This document shows positions 33,805 through 41,607 of a stretch of DNA of 57,181 nucleotides, piece by piece (positions within the stretch are counted from its first letter, which is position 1; every line of letters starts with the position of its first letter). The stretch is from Aequorivita sp. (lineage in GTDB: Bacteria; Bacteroidota; Bacteroidia; Flavobacteriales; Flavobacteriaceae): assembly GCA_026646335.1 (NCBI GenBank), contig JAPKFY010000004.1:1-57181 (forward strand), written 5' to 3'. The notes under the pieces were generated by a model, which saw only the letters and a program-made list of their open reading frames with translations, was not told the origin of the DNA and made no database searches. The position numbers were made by a program, and so were the translations under genes.

Positions 33805-34290
33805 CTAAGATGGATCTACTAAAAACAAGGGTTGGTCAAATTCAACAGGAGAAGAATCGTCTATCAAAACCTTTACGATTTTTCCGGAAACTTCACTTTC
33901 AATTTCGTTGAAAAGTTTCATCGCTTCAATCACACAAAGCACATCGCCTATGTTGATAGTATCACCAACCTCAATAAAAACAGGTTTGTCTGGGGAAGGC
34001 TTTCTATAGAAAGTGCCAATGATTGGCGATTTAATAGTTATAAATTTAGAATCCGTTGCGGGAGCTTCTGATGAAGGTGGAGCTTGTTGAGATGCAGCAG
34101 TGGCCTGAGGTTGCATTTGCATGTGTGGTTGCGACATTGCAGGCATTTGCTGAATGTAAGTTGTTTCGCCTCTGCCATCTTCAGATCCCGTTTTGATAGT
34201 GATCTTTATGTCATCAGTTTCAAGTTTTACTTCGCTGGCGCCGCTTTTTGCCACAAACTTGATCAAGTTTTGAATGTCCTTTAAATCCAT
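33805..34290 (-). CDS. accB: Acetyl-CoA carboxylase, biotin carboxyl carrier protein
   Basis: 161 aa. Helical N-terminus ('MDLKDIQNLIKFVAKSGASE'), a Pro/Ala/Gln/Met-rich linker (~47-80) and the biotinyl domain with Lys125 in 'VIEAMKLFNE'. Carries carboxybiotin between AccC and the transferase. In a run with fabH (32 bases upstream) and accC. Confidence 0.97.
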   Translation of the reverse strand: MDLKDIQNLIKFVAKSGASEVKLETDDIKITIKTGSEDGRGETTYIQQMPAMSQPHMQMQPQATAASQQAPPSSEAPATDSKFITIKSPIIGTFYRKPSPDKPVFIEVGDTINIGDVLCVIEAMKLFNEIESEVSGKIVKVLIDDSSPVEFDQPLFLVDPS

Positions 34291-34322
34291 AATATAAAGT
34301 TTAGTCTTTTGGGTTGGTTAAA

Positions 34323-35321
34323 TTATTTTGAATCGTAGGCCCATTTCAAGTAAACGGCGCCCCAAGTGAATCCTCCACCGAAGGAGGCAAATATCAAATT
34401 ATCTCCTTTCTTAAGTTGTTTTTCATAATCAGCCAAACACAACGGTAAAGTTGCAGAAGTTGTATTGCCGTATTTATGGATGTTTATCATTACTTTTTCA
34501 TCGGGAAGTTTCATCCGTGAGGCCGCAGCATCAATGATCCGTTTGTTGGCTTGGTGTGGCACGAGCCAATTTACGTCTTCTCCTGATAAATTATTTCGCT
34601 TCATCACTTTTTCACAAACATCTGCCATATTAGAAACAGCAAATTTGAAGACAGTTTTTCCTTCCTGAAAAACGTAATGTTGTTTATTGTTCACCGTTTC
34701 AATTGAAGCGGGAAGTAAAGATCCGCCTGCATCAATTTTTAGGAAAGGTCTTCCCACTCCGTCCGTGCGAAGGTATTCGTCCTTAACCCCAAAACCTTCG
34801 GTATTAGGCTCAAATAGAACTGCTCCGCCCCCATCACCAAAAATGATGCAGGTAGTTCTGTCAGTATAATCAATGATTGACGACATTTTATCTGCGCCAA
34901 TTAGCAGTACTTTTTTATATTTTCCTGATTCAATATAACGGGCCGCCGTTGACATTCCGAATAGAAAACTGGAGCAGGCTGCAACCAAATCAAAAGAAAA
35001 AGCGTTTACAGCGCCAATTTCTGTGGCTACATAAACCCCTGTTGCTGCTACTGGCATATCTGGCGTTGCTGTCGCCATAATAACCATATCAATTTCGGCC
35101 GGGTCTGTGTTGCTTTTTTGAAGAAGGTCCTTTGCCGCTTGGATAGCAAGATAGGAGGTGCCTTTGTCTTTATCTTTTAGTATTCTCCTCTCCTTAATTC
35201 CGGTTCTTGTGGTAATCCAATCGTCATTGGTATCTACCATTGTTTCCAGAACTTTGTTCGAGAGTACGTAATCTGGAACGTAGCTCCCTACAGCGGTAAT
35301 AGCTGCCGTGATAGTATTCAT
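34323..35321 (-). CDS. fabH: Beta-ketoacyl-ACP synthase III
   Basis: 332 aa. Starts fatty-acid chains by condensing acyl-CoA with malonyl-ACP. The catalytic triad is visible: Cys116 ('AACSSFLFG'), His256 ('VPHQANKRI') and Asn286 ('HKYGNTTSA'), with the glycine-rich 'FASFGGGFTWGAV' end. Located between rpmF and accB, the standard arrangement in the phylum. Confidence 0.97.
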   Translation of the reverse strand: MNTITAAITAVGSYVPDYVLSNKVLETMVDTNDDWITTRTGIKERRILKDKDKGTSYLAIQAAKDLLQKSNTDPAEIDMVIMATATPDMPVAATGVYVATEIGAVNAFSFDLVAACSSFLFGMSTAARYIESGKYKKVLLIGADKMSSIIDYTDRTTCIIFGDGGGAVLFEPNTEGFGVKDEYLRTDGVGRPFLKIDAGGSLLPASIETVNNKQHYVFQEGKTVFKFAVSNMADVCEKVMKRNNLSGEDVNWLVPHQANKRIIDAAASRMKLPDEKVMINIHKYGNTTSATLPLCLADYEKQLKKGDNLIFASFGGGFTWGAVYLKWAYDSK

Positions 35322-35446
35322 AAAGCTGAATTAAAATTCACAAAAAAGACCAAAAATCTTTTAAAAAGAGTGAAAATTACTAAATTTTACTTGAATTTCG
35401 GCATTAATTAAGTTGTTTTTGATTTTTTGTAAAATTCAAAAACAAA

Positions 35447-35474
35447 AAAACCCTCACGTTAGGGTGAGAGTTTT
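35447..35474 (-). terminator. Hairpin terminator after rpmF
   Basis: GTGAGAGTTTT and AAAACCCTCAC (one mismatch) form a stem with a 6-base loop; on the minus strand it is followed by a run of T. It separates rpmF from fabH, so fabH may need another promoter. Confidence 0.7.
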
Positions 35475-35492
35475 TCAATATTAAATGTAAGT

Positions 35493-35690
35493 TTATGCTT
35501 CTACTTGCTCAGTTGCGTCAATCACAACTTGACCACGATAGTACATTTTGCCTTCATGCCAATGCGCTCTGTGAAATAAATGCGCTTCGCCCGTTGTTGG
35601 GTCTATTGCAATTGTAGGGGCAGTAGCTTTGTAATGCGTTCTTCTCTTATCTCTTCTGGTTTTCGAGATTTTTCTCTTTGGATGTGCCAT
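35493..35690 (-). CDS. rpmF: 50S ribosomal protein L32
   Basis: 65 aa. '[20 protein letters not shown]' is the unmistakable L32 N-terminus. It has no cysteines, so it is the zinc-independent form. Ten bases downstream of the DUF177 gene, the classic YceD-L32 pair. Confidence 0.97.
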   Translation of the reverse strand: MAHPKRKISKTRRDKRRTHYKATAPTIAIDPTTGEAHLFHRAHWHEGKMYYRGQVVIDATEQVEA

Positions 35691-35699
35691 TGCTATTTA

Positions 35700-36245
35700 T
35701 TATTTATCCGTTAATAGTTTTTTTAATGAATCCCATCGGGGATCGGTATTGTTGTCTTCGGGCGTTTCTTTTTCATCTATCGCCTTTGGACTTAGTTCTT
35801 CAAGTTTGTCGAGTATGTCGCTTTTTAATGTGCCGTCTTTTACGCCGGGATGAATTTTTCGTGAAGGCATAGCCAAAACAATCGATTCATATATGTATTG
35901 CTGAATGTTCACTTCATAAGTTCCGTGAGGCAAAATGAGTAAATCTTCATTTTCGTCATTGTATTCCTCATCGAATTTTACCACAAACTTATATGTTCCC
36001 GAGATCTCTTGATCAAAGGGTTCGTTAGTCGTGTCGCAAGCAACGTTTGCGGTTCCATTAAATGTTAATGTGAACTCTAACAACGTGCTCATTTTTTCCA
36101 GCAGTACGTCAAGATTAATGGCGGCGTCATTAAATTCGTCATACTCAAAATGCTCAAAGAACGCTTTTTTTAATTCAAAGTTAAACTGGTGTTTGCCTAA
36201 TTTCAACCCTACGAAAGGGATGGTAAACTCTTTCAAATCCTTCAT
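35700..36245 (-). CDS. DUF177 (YceD) family protein
   Basis: 181 aa from the ATG at 36245 (a GTG two codons earlier at 36251 is possible). 'FTLTFNGTANVACDTTNEPF' is the DUF177 core, here keeping one Cys. YceD-family proteins are linked to 23S rRNA/ribosome assembly and nearly always precede rpmF. Has its own promoter and a small leader hairpin. Confidence 0.92.
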   Translation of the reverse strand: MKDLKEFTIPFVGLKLGKHQFNFELKKAFFEHFEYDEFNDAAINLDVLLEKMSTLLEFTLTFNGTANVACDTTNEPFDQEISGTYKFVVKFDEEYNDENEDLLILPHGTYEVNIQQYIYESIVLAMPSRKIHPGVKDGTLKSDILDKLEELSPKAIDEKETPEDNNTDPRWDSLKKLLTDK

Positions 36246-36266
36246 TTTCACACCTATTTAGGACCT

Positions 36267-36297
36267 TAACCTTACGGATAAGGCGGGTGCAAAGATA
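36267..36297 (-). promoter_or_regulatory. Promoter and 5' leader hairpin of the DUF177-rpmF unit
   Basis: On the minus strand TATCTTTG (36290-36297) is a perfect -7 box; the ~40-base leader contains CCTTA TCCG TAAGG, a small perfect hairpin that might be a regulatory site for this ribosomal-protein unit. Confidence 0.5.
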
Positions 36298-36326
36298 AAA
36301 AATTATTTGAATAGCGATTAGTTTTT

Positions 36327-37388
36327 TTATTTCTTTTTTGAGAAGGCTCTTTTGCGGTTTGATTGAAGTGGATTTTTGGATGTTTCCTTGTAATCTTGAC
36401 GCATTTCAAAAATTGAAATGGCGCTGTAAACCGCTTCCCGAAAGGATTCAAAATTTGCGCCATTTTTTCCAGCCAAATCGAAAGCCGTACCGTGATCTGG
36501 TGAGGTGCGGATACGATTAAGTCCAGCGGTAAAATTTACGCCCTTGCCAAAAGCGAGAGTTTTAAAAGGGATCAATCCCTGGTCGTGATAGGAAGCGATT
36601 ATGGCATCAAAATTTTTGTAATTTCCGGATCCGAAAAAGCTATCTGCTGCATATGGGCCGAAAACCATTTTTCCGTTATTGCGAATATTGTCCAAAGCCG
36701 GGCGTAAAATAGTGTCATCTTCATCGCCAATCACACCGTTATCGCCCGTGTGTGGATTGATGCCCAAAACGGCGATTTTTGGCTTTTCGATTCCGAAGTC
36801 CTCAATTAAGGTGTGGTAAATCGTATTTATTTTCTTGTCTATCCGCTCTCTCGTAATGTTTTTTACCACATCCTTTACCGCAACGTGATCTGTTAAAAGC
36901 CCAACCCGTAAGTTTTCAGAAATCAGAAGCATCAAGCTTTCGCCTTCAAGTTCCTGTGCCAAATAATCGGTATGGCCTGGAAAACTAAAACCTTCAGATT
37001 GAATGTTGCTTTTGTTGATAGGCGCAGTAACTAGCGCATCTATCTTTTTATCTTTTAAAGCCATAACGGCCGCCTTTAAGGACTTTATGGCATACTCGCC
37101 GCCTGTTTGGTTCTCTTCACCAAAAGAAACATCAACGTGCTCTTTCCAGACGTTCAATACGTTTATTTTCTTGGGAATTAGATCTTCTATTTTATCAATT
37201 CCGTGGAAATTGATATCTGTTTCAAAATGTTTCTTAAAAAAAGACATCAACTTAACCGATGCAAAGATAACTGGCGTACAAAATTCCAACATGCGCGAAT
37301 CCTCAAACGTTTTCAGAATTATTTCGCTTCCAATCCCGTTAATGTCGCCGATGGAAATGCCGACCACTATTTTATCCTCTCTGCTCAT
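36327..37388 (-). CDS. pdxA: 4-hydroxythreonine-4-phosphate dehydrogenase
   Basis: 353 aa. Pyridoxal-phosphate biosynthesis (DXP-dependent route). 'VGISIGDINGIGSEI' start, 'PGHTDYLAQEL' and 'ASYHDQGLIPFKTLAF' (metal-binding His), 'RTSPDHGTAFDLAGK' near the C-terminus are family signatures. A short basic tail (SNRKRAFSKKK) follows. Its promoter faces that of ribE. Confidence 0.95.
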   Translation of the reverse strand: MSREDKIVVGISIGDINGIGSEIILKTFEDSRMLEFCTPVIFASVKLMSFFKKHFETDINFHGIDKIEDLIPKKINVLNVWKEHVDVSFGEENQTGGEYAIKSLKAAVMALKDKKIDALVTAPINKSNIQSEGFSFPGHTDYLAQELEGESLMLLISENLRVGLLTDHVAVKDVVKNITRERIDKKINTIYHTLIEDFGIEKPKIAVLGINPHTGDNGVIGDEDDTILRPALDNIRNNGKMVFGPYAADSFFGSGNYKNFDAIIASYHDQGLIPFKTLAFGKGVNFTAGLNRIRTSPDHGTAFDLAGKNGANFESFREAVYSAISIFEMRQDYKETSKNPLQSNRKRAFSKKK

Positions 37389-37410
37389 TCTGTTTGGCTT
37401 TTTTAATTGC

Positions 37411-37431
37411 TACTTTTGCACTACAAATGTA
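37411..37431. promoter_or_regulatory. Face-to-face -7 boxes of ribE (+) and pdxA (-)
   Basis: Plus strand TACTTTTG at 37411-37418 (ribE), minus strand TACATTTG at 37424-37431 (pdxA). The two boxes are 5 bases apart and point toward each other, so the two polymerases would compete. Confidence 0.6.
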
Positions 37432-37444
37432 ACTAAATACTACA

Positions 37445-38032
37445 ATGTTTACAGGAATTATTGAAACCGTTGGAGAAATAAGCCAACTTACCCACGAAGG
37501 CGAGAATCTTCATATAGAAATTAAAAGCCCGCTTGCACAGGAATTGAAAATAGACCAAAGCGTATCACACAATGGTGTCTGTTTAACAGTGGTGGGGATA
37601 AAGGAAGTTACATATATTGTTACCGCCATTAAAGAAACTTTGGATAAAACAAATCTGAAAACGTGGAAAAAGGGCTCTTTGATTAACCTGGAAAGAGCAA
37701 TGAAATTGGGCGACAGGCTGGATGGCCACATTGTACAGGGTCACGTGGACGGAATAGCCAATTGTAAAAGCATTGAAGTCTCAAACGGCAGCTGGATTTT
37801 TACTTTTGAATATAAAAATTCAGAATTCAATACTGTTGAAAAAGGATCTATTACAGTGAATGGGGTTAGCTTAACGGTTGTGAATTCTAAAAAAGGGGAA
37901 TTTAGTGTTGCGATTATCCCTTACACTTTTGAGAATACAAATTTTAGAACAATTAAAGAGGGAAGCGAAGTAAACCTGGAATTTGATATTATAGGAAAGT
38001 ATGTAAAAAACCTTATGACGCCTTATTTATAG
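37445..38032 (+). CDS. ribE: Riboflavin synthase, alpha subunit
   Basis: 195 aa. Two lumazine-binding repeats, each with its core motif: 'SHNGVCLTVVG' in the first and 'TVNGVSLTVVN' in the second; N-terminus 'MFTGIIETVG' is invariant. Converts two 6,7-dimethyl-8-ribityllumazines into riboflavin. Its last 20 bases overlap the convergent PID-CTERM-like gene. Confidence 0.97.
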   Translation: MFTGIIETVGEISQLTHEGENLHIEIKSPLAQELKIDQSVSHNGVCLTVVGIKEVTYIVTAIKETLDKTNLKTWKKGSLINLERAMKLGDRLDGHIVQGHVDGIANCKSIEVSNGSWIFTFEYKNSEFNTVEKGSITVNGVSLTVVNSKKGEFSVAIIPYTFENTNFRTIKEGSEVNLEFDIIGKYVKNLMTPYL

Positions 38033-38213
38033 AAGAACGGTTTCTTTTATAAATTATATAGATACCAAAAAGGACGCCTATTATTAGAAGAATCCAAATA
38101 TTTTCGTCTATCGGTAATTGAGGCCCTCGATTTTGTGAAGGTGGTGGAGGCCCTTGACCACCAGAGGCGGTTTGGATAACAAGCATTAATACATTATAAA
38201 TAAGTGATGCCAT
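38013..38213 (-). CDS. Mini PID-CTERM-like sorted protein
   Basis: 66 aa. An N-terminal hydrophobic stretch (signal-like), a Gly/Pro segment ('GGQGPPPPSQNRGPQ'), then 'LPIDENIWILLIIGVLFGIY' and a basic end (KRNR). Pro-Ile-Asp followed by a membrane helix and Arg/Lys cluster is the PID-CTERM tripartite sorting signal seen in Bacteroidota. Almost nothing but the two sorting signals is encoded, so the mature part would be about 20 residues. Overlaps ribE by 20 bases tail to tail. Confidence 0.65.
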   Translation of the reverse strand: MASLIYNVLMLVIQTASGGQGPPPPSQNRGPQLPIDENIWILLIIGVLFGIYIIYKRNRSSINKAS

Positions 38214-38371
38214 GGTAGTTCATTAACGATTTGGGAATCGTGTTTATGCGCCTAAAGTAATAATTTTTTTTTACCCACAAATAAAAAATGAGTTATTGGA
38301 GGTCTAATAACTCCTTTTTAACGTGAAAATTGTCGTTTAATCGGATTTTAACTACCTAAATAATTAATCAG

Positions 38372-38440
38372 TTAAAAAAGTGGCCCCAAATGGACTCACT
38401 TTGACTGCGCTAAATGTATCCCGAAACTTCGGGACTCGCC
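38372..38440. repeat. Degenerate tRNA 3'-end copy plus interspersed repeat
   Basis: 38372-38397 (TAAAAAAGTGGCCCCAAATGG then ACTC) resembles 38490-38514, the 3' end of the tRNA gene and its flank, with about three mismatches. It is followed by GACTGCGCTAAATG and the hairpin TCCCGAA AC TTCGGGA (38419-38434), an interspersed repeat related to GAGCGCAGTC at 56760. The 284 bases between the PID-CTERM gene and the tRNA hold nothing else I can recognise. Confidence 0.5.
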
Positions 38441-38497
38441 ATTATCATCTCGATTCAACAAAAATCTCAATATAAAGAACGCATCGATATTAAAAAG

Positions 38498-38571
38498 TGG
38501 TCCCACATGGGCTCGAACCATGGACCCCCTGATTATGAGTCAGGTGCTCTAACCAGCTGAGCTATGGGACC
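38498..38571 (-). tRNA. tRNA with CAT anticodon (Met, or Ile2 after lysidine modification)
   Basis: 74 bases, no encoded CCA. Acceptor stem GGTCCCA/TGGGACC with discriminator A, D arm GCTCAGCTGGTTAGAGC, anticodon stem-loop CTGACTCATAATCAG (anticodon CAT), T arm with GGTTCGAGCC. Pairs C4-G69 and C5-G68 are those reported to favour TilS recognition of tRNA-Ile2 in E. coli, so an Ile(AUA) identity is possible; elongator Met cannot be excluded by eye. Confidence 0.93.
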
Positions 38572-38678
38572 GTATGCTTAAATAATTTCAATTAACAACT
38601 TCCCGTTTACTCAATTTAACTGCAAATACGGGAAAATTACAGTCTGCAAATGTAAAACTCTTTATATATACAGCAAAA

Positions 38679-39092
38679 CTATTTTTGGTTATTCTCAATT
38701 TCTTGGCACAGCTCTACTAAAACCCCATTTGCAGATTTAGGGTGAAGAAAGGCTACCAGCTTATTATCAGCTCCCTTTTTTGGCACTTCATTCAGCAATA
38801 TAAACCCTTCATTTTGAAGGCGCTTCATCTCTGCCTTAATATCGTTTACAGCAAAAGCAATATGATGTATTCCCTCTCCTCTTTTTTCTATAAACCTTGC
38901 AATAGGACTGTCTGGAGTAGAAGCTTCCAATAATTCAATTTTGCTTTCGCCACAGCGAAAAAAAGAGGTTTCAACACCTTCGCTTTCTACTTTTTCACTT
39001 TTGTAGGGTGGGCTTCCCAGCAAGGCTTCATATATTTTGTTGGCTTCGGAAATATTCTTAACTGCAATACCAATATGTTCAATTTTCTCCAT
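38679..39092 (-). CDS. mce: Methylmalonyl-CoA epimerase
   Basis: 137 aa, glyoxalase/VOC fold. 'IEHIGIAVKNISEANKIYEA' (4-23) with His6, 'IHHIAFAVNDI' with the second metal His, and 'PKSANGVLVELCQ' with the terminal Glu. Interconverts (2R)- and (2S)-methylmalonyl-CoA in propionate metabolism. Divergent from rbfA; -7 box at 39112-39119. Confidence 0.95.
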   Translation of the reverse strand: MEKIEHIGIAVKNISEANKIYEALLGSPPYKSEKVESEGVETSFFRCGESKIELLEASTPDSPIARFIEKRGEGIHHIAFAVNDIKAEMKRLQNEGFILLNEVPKKGADNKLVAFLHPKSANGVLVELCQEIENNQK

Positions 39093-39111
39093 AAATTCTT
39101 CTTGAATGGTT

Positions 39112-39119
39112 CAAAAATA
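39112..39119 (-). promoter_or_regulatory. Bacteroidota -7 promoter box for mce
   Basis: Minus-strand TATTTTTG, 19 bases before the ATG at 39092. Confidence 0.55.
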
Positions 39120-39186
39120 CAAACTTAATTCCATTCAATTTCAACAAGCTTGTGGCTTCATTAACATTCCGTACGGTTTTATGTTC

Positions 39187-39194
39187 TATTTTTG
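39187..39194 (+). promoter_or_regulatory. -7 box directly abutting the rbfA start codon
   Basis: TATTTTTG ends 4 bases before the ATG at 39199. Transcription would begin at or next to the start codon, implying a leaderless mRNA. Confidence 0.55.
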
Positions 39195-39198
39195 CACT

Positions 39199-39594
39199 AT
39201 GGTAGAAACTAACAGACAAAAAAAAATAGCCGGCGTTTTGCAAAATGACTTGGCAAACGTGCTTCAAAGTATGCTACGCGAAGCTGGGCAGATGAGTATT
39301 ATTATTTCAGTAAGTAAAGTGACCGTAACTACAGACCTTTCCATTTCAAAGGTCTATGTAAGTGTGTTTCCGGCAGATAAAGCCGAAGCAATTGTGGCAG
39401 AGCTCAATAAAAATAAGCCAAACATAAAACATCAGATTGCGCAACTTACAAAAAATCAGCTTCGCAAGATGCCCGATCTTTCTTTTTATAATGATGATTC
39501 TTTGGAATACATTGAAAGGATTGACAAAGCCGTAAAAGGTGAAGATAATCCTTTGAAAAATCCAGATTTACTTCCGAAACGAAAACAATCATAA
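39199..39594 (+). CDS. rbfA: 30S ribosome-binding factor A
   Basis: 131 aa from the ATG at 39199, where the family N-terminus begins ('ETNRQKKIAGVLQNDLANVL'). KH-like fold with 'TTDLSISKVYVSVF' and the C-terminal 'RKMPDLSFYNDDSLEYIERI'. Acts in late 16S 5'-end maturation and cold adaptation. Followed at one base by the permease gene. Confidence 0.95.
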   Translation: MVETNRQKKIAGVLQNDLANVLQSMLREAGQMSIIISVSKVTVTTDLSISKVYVSVFPADKAEAIVAELNKNKPNIKHQIAQLTKNQLRKMPDLSFYNDDSLEYIERIDKAVKGEDNPLKNPDLLPKRKQS

Positions 39595-39595
39595 C

Positions 39596-40801
39596 TTGAA
39601 TTTTTCGTTTTACATCGCCAAGCGTTATTTGTTTTCAAAAAGCAGCAACAATGCCATCAATATCATTACGGGTATTGCCGCAGCTGGAGTAGTGGTTGGC
39701 GCAATGTCTTTGTTTATAGTGCTTTCGGGTTTTTCGGGTTTGAAAGATTTCAGCCTTCAGTTTACGGATGAATTTGATAGCGACCTAAAAATCTTTCCTG
39801 AAAGCGGAAAGACAATTACCTTTTCCGAAGCACAAAAAGCACAACTGAAAAATATTGAAGGGATTGAAAACTTTTCAGAAATTATTGAGGAACGCGTTTT
39901 CCTTCATTACAAAGGGAAAAACCATATAGCATACATAAAAGGAGTGGATTCGCTCTACGGAAAAGTGACCCAGCTGGACAGTATTATGTATTTTGGAGAA
40001 TGGTTCGTCCCCGATGAGCATCAAGTGGTGGTAGGACTTTCCACCATTGCAAAGCTGTCTATGGGCGTGAATGATTATTCAGATTTGTTGGAGATATATG
40101 TGCCAAAACCAGGAACGGGACAATTAAATGCGCTTGACCCATCCGACGCATTCACAAAAGAAAATGTAGTGGTTTCTGGGGTCTATCAAGTAAATGAAGA
40201 TTTGGATACGAAGTATGTTTTTTCCGATTTGGACTTTGCCCGAAACCTACTGTCTTTGGACAGCACAAAAATTTCTTCCATTGAAATGAAACTTTTGCCC
40301 ACGGCTTCCGAAGAAAAGGTGCGCAGCGAAATCGAGAAAATCTTTCCCACAGGAATCCTACTTAAAAACCGAATCCAGCAAAACGACGCCCTTTACAAAA
40401 TGTTGAATACCGAAAATATTGCGGTCTATTTAATCTTCACCTTGGTTTTGATCATTGCGCTTTTCAACGTGATTGGCTCCATAATAATGATGGTTCTGGA
40501 CAAGCGTAAAAACATAAAAACGCTCTACAACTTGGGTGCTTCGCTACCAGAAATACGCCGAATATTTTTCCTGCAAGGTACCTTGATGACCGTACTTGGC
40601 GGTTTGTTAGGTATTTTATTAGGAATTCTCGCCGTGCTGGCACAATTGAAATTTGAATTCGTTGCCATAACCAGCACCCTGCCCTATCCGGTAAAACTGA
40701 AACTGATAAACATTGTGGTTGTTTTTGTGACGATAAGTGTTTTGGGAATTATCGCTTCAAGAATTGCTTCGAGCAGAGTTAGGGAGAAGTTGTTGCTTTA
40801 A
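39596..40801 (+). CDS. FtsX-like ABC permease (LolC/LolE-type)
   Basis: 401 aa from a TTG start one base after the rbfA stop. One N-terminal helix (~20-46), a ~220-residue periplasmic domain, then three C-terminal helices (~275-302, ~325-352, ~365-390), the LolCE layout. 'FYIAKRYLFSKSSNNAINII' is the family start. Probably moves lipoproteins to the outer membrane together with a LolD ATPase encoded elsewhere. Confidence 0.92.
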   Translation: MNFSFYIAKRYLFSKSSNNAINIITGIAAAGVVVGAMSLFIVLSGFSGLKDFSLQFTDEFDSDLKIFPESGKTITFSEAQKAQLKNIEGIENFSEIIEERVFLHYKGKNHIAYIKGVDSLYGKVTQLDSIMYFGEWFVPDEHQVVVGLSTIAKLSMGVNDYSDLLEIYVPKPGTGQLNALDPSDAFTKENVVVSGVYQVNEDLDTKYVFSDLDFARNLLSLDSTKISSIEMKLLPTASEEKVRSEIEKIFPTGILLKNRIQQNDALYKMLNTENIAVYLIFTLVLIIALFNVIGSIIMMVLDKRKNIKTLYNLGASLPEIRRIFFLQGTLMTVLGGLLGILLGILAVLAQLKFEFVAITSTLPYPVKLKLINIVVVFVTISVLGIIASRIASSRVREKLLL

Positions 40802-40837
40802 TCTGGAAAATTGCAATTCCTCTGATTTGATATGTAT

Positions 40838-41494
40838 TTATATGATAAGGAATTCTGGATCTGCACCCAAACTTATCAAGGCGTCACAAATCTCTTCCGT
40901 AAAAATCTCAGGGCCGCACACATAAAAACGAGAGCTAAAATCCCCAATGGTCTCTATAAGAAACTTCCTGTCTATTCTGCGTTCGCGAAAACCGATCACT
41001 CCCTCTTGGGTAAATACATTTCTATAGGCCGGGCCCAACATCTTTGTCAATTCATCGTGTAAAATGATGTCATCCTTGGTTTTATTTGAATACAAAAGCG
41101 CAAGGTTCCGCAGATTTCCACTCTCGAAAAGTGCCCTAAAGATTGCGATAAAAGGGGTTATGCCTGTTCCGCCAGCAATGAATATTCCAGGCCCTTTATA
41201 GTGAATTGTTCCATATACTTTGTGAAGTAACAATTCAGCACCCGCATTTAGCTTGCCCAATTGTGAGGTCACTCCCTTGTGGTCTTCGTTTATTTTGATG
41301 ATAAATTCCAGATGATTCCAATGTTGTAGTGATGTAAAGGTGAACGGCCGTATCTGGTCCTCCCAGCCCGGCAGATTGATGGATATAAGTGCCGATTGCC
41401 CGGGAGTATATTCAAAGTCTTTTGGCTTTTCTAATAAAAAGCTTTTAACGTTATGGGTAATATAATAGGTGTTGAGTATTTTGAGCCTTTGCAT
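40838..41494 (-). CDS. Flavodoxin/ferredoxin-reductase-like FAD/NAD(P) oxidoreductase
   Basis: 218 aa. FAD domain 'YTPGQSALISINLPGW' and 'IRPFTFTSLQ' (RxxT-type FAD site), NAD(P) domain 'GPGIFIAGGTGITPFIAIFR', 'FYVCGPEIF' near the end. A small reductase that passes electrons between NAD(P)H and a carrier; no partner is encoded beside it. No iron-sulfur domain is fused. Confidence 0.87.
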   Translation of the reverse strand: MQRLKILNTYYITHNVKSFLLEKPKDFEYTPGQSALISINLPGWEDQIRPFTFTSLQHWNHLEFIIKINEDHKGVTSQLGKLNAGAELLLHKVYGTIHYKGPGIFIAGGTGITPFIAIFRALFESGNLRNLALLYSNKTKDDIILHDELTKMLGPAYRNVFTQEGVIGFRERRIDRKFLIETIGDFSSRFYVCGPEIFTEEICDALISLGADPEFLII

Positions 41495-41607
41495 CGCGAT
41501 AGTTTGAACTTCAAAGTTAAAAAGGATTTATATATAAAGACACTTAAATTTCATAATCCATTTATGCAAACTCATAAGCACCAATACTTCGCCTACGCTC
41601 CGTAACC

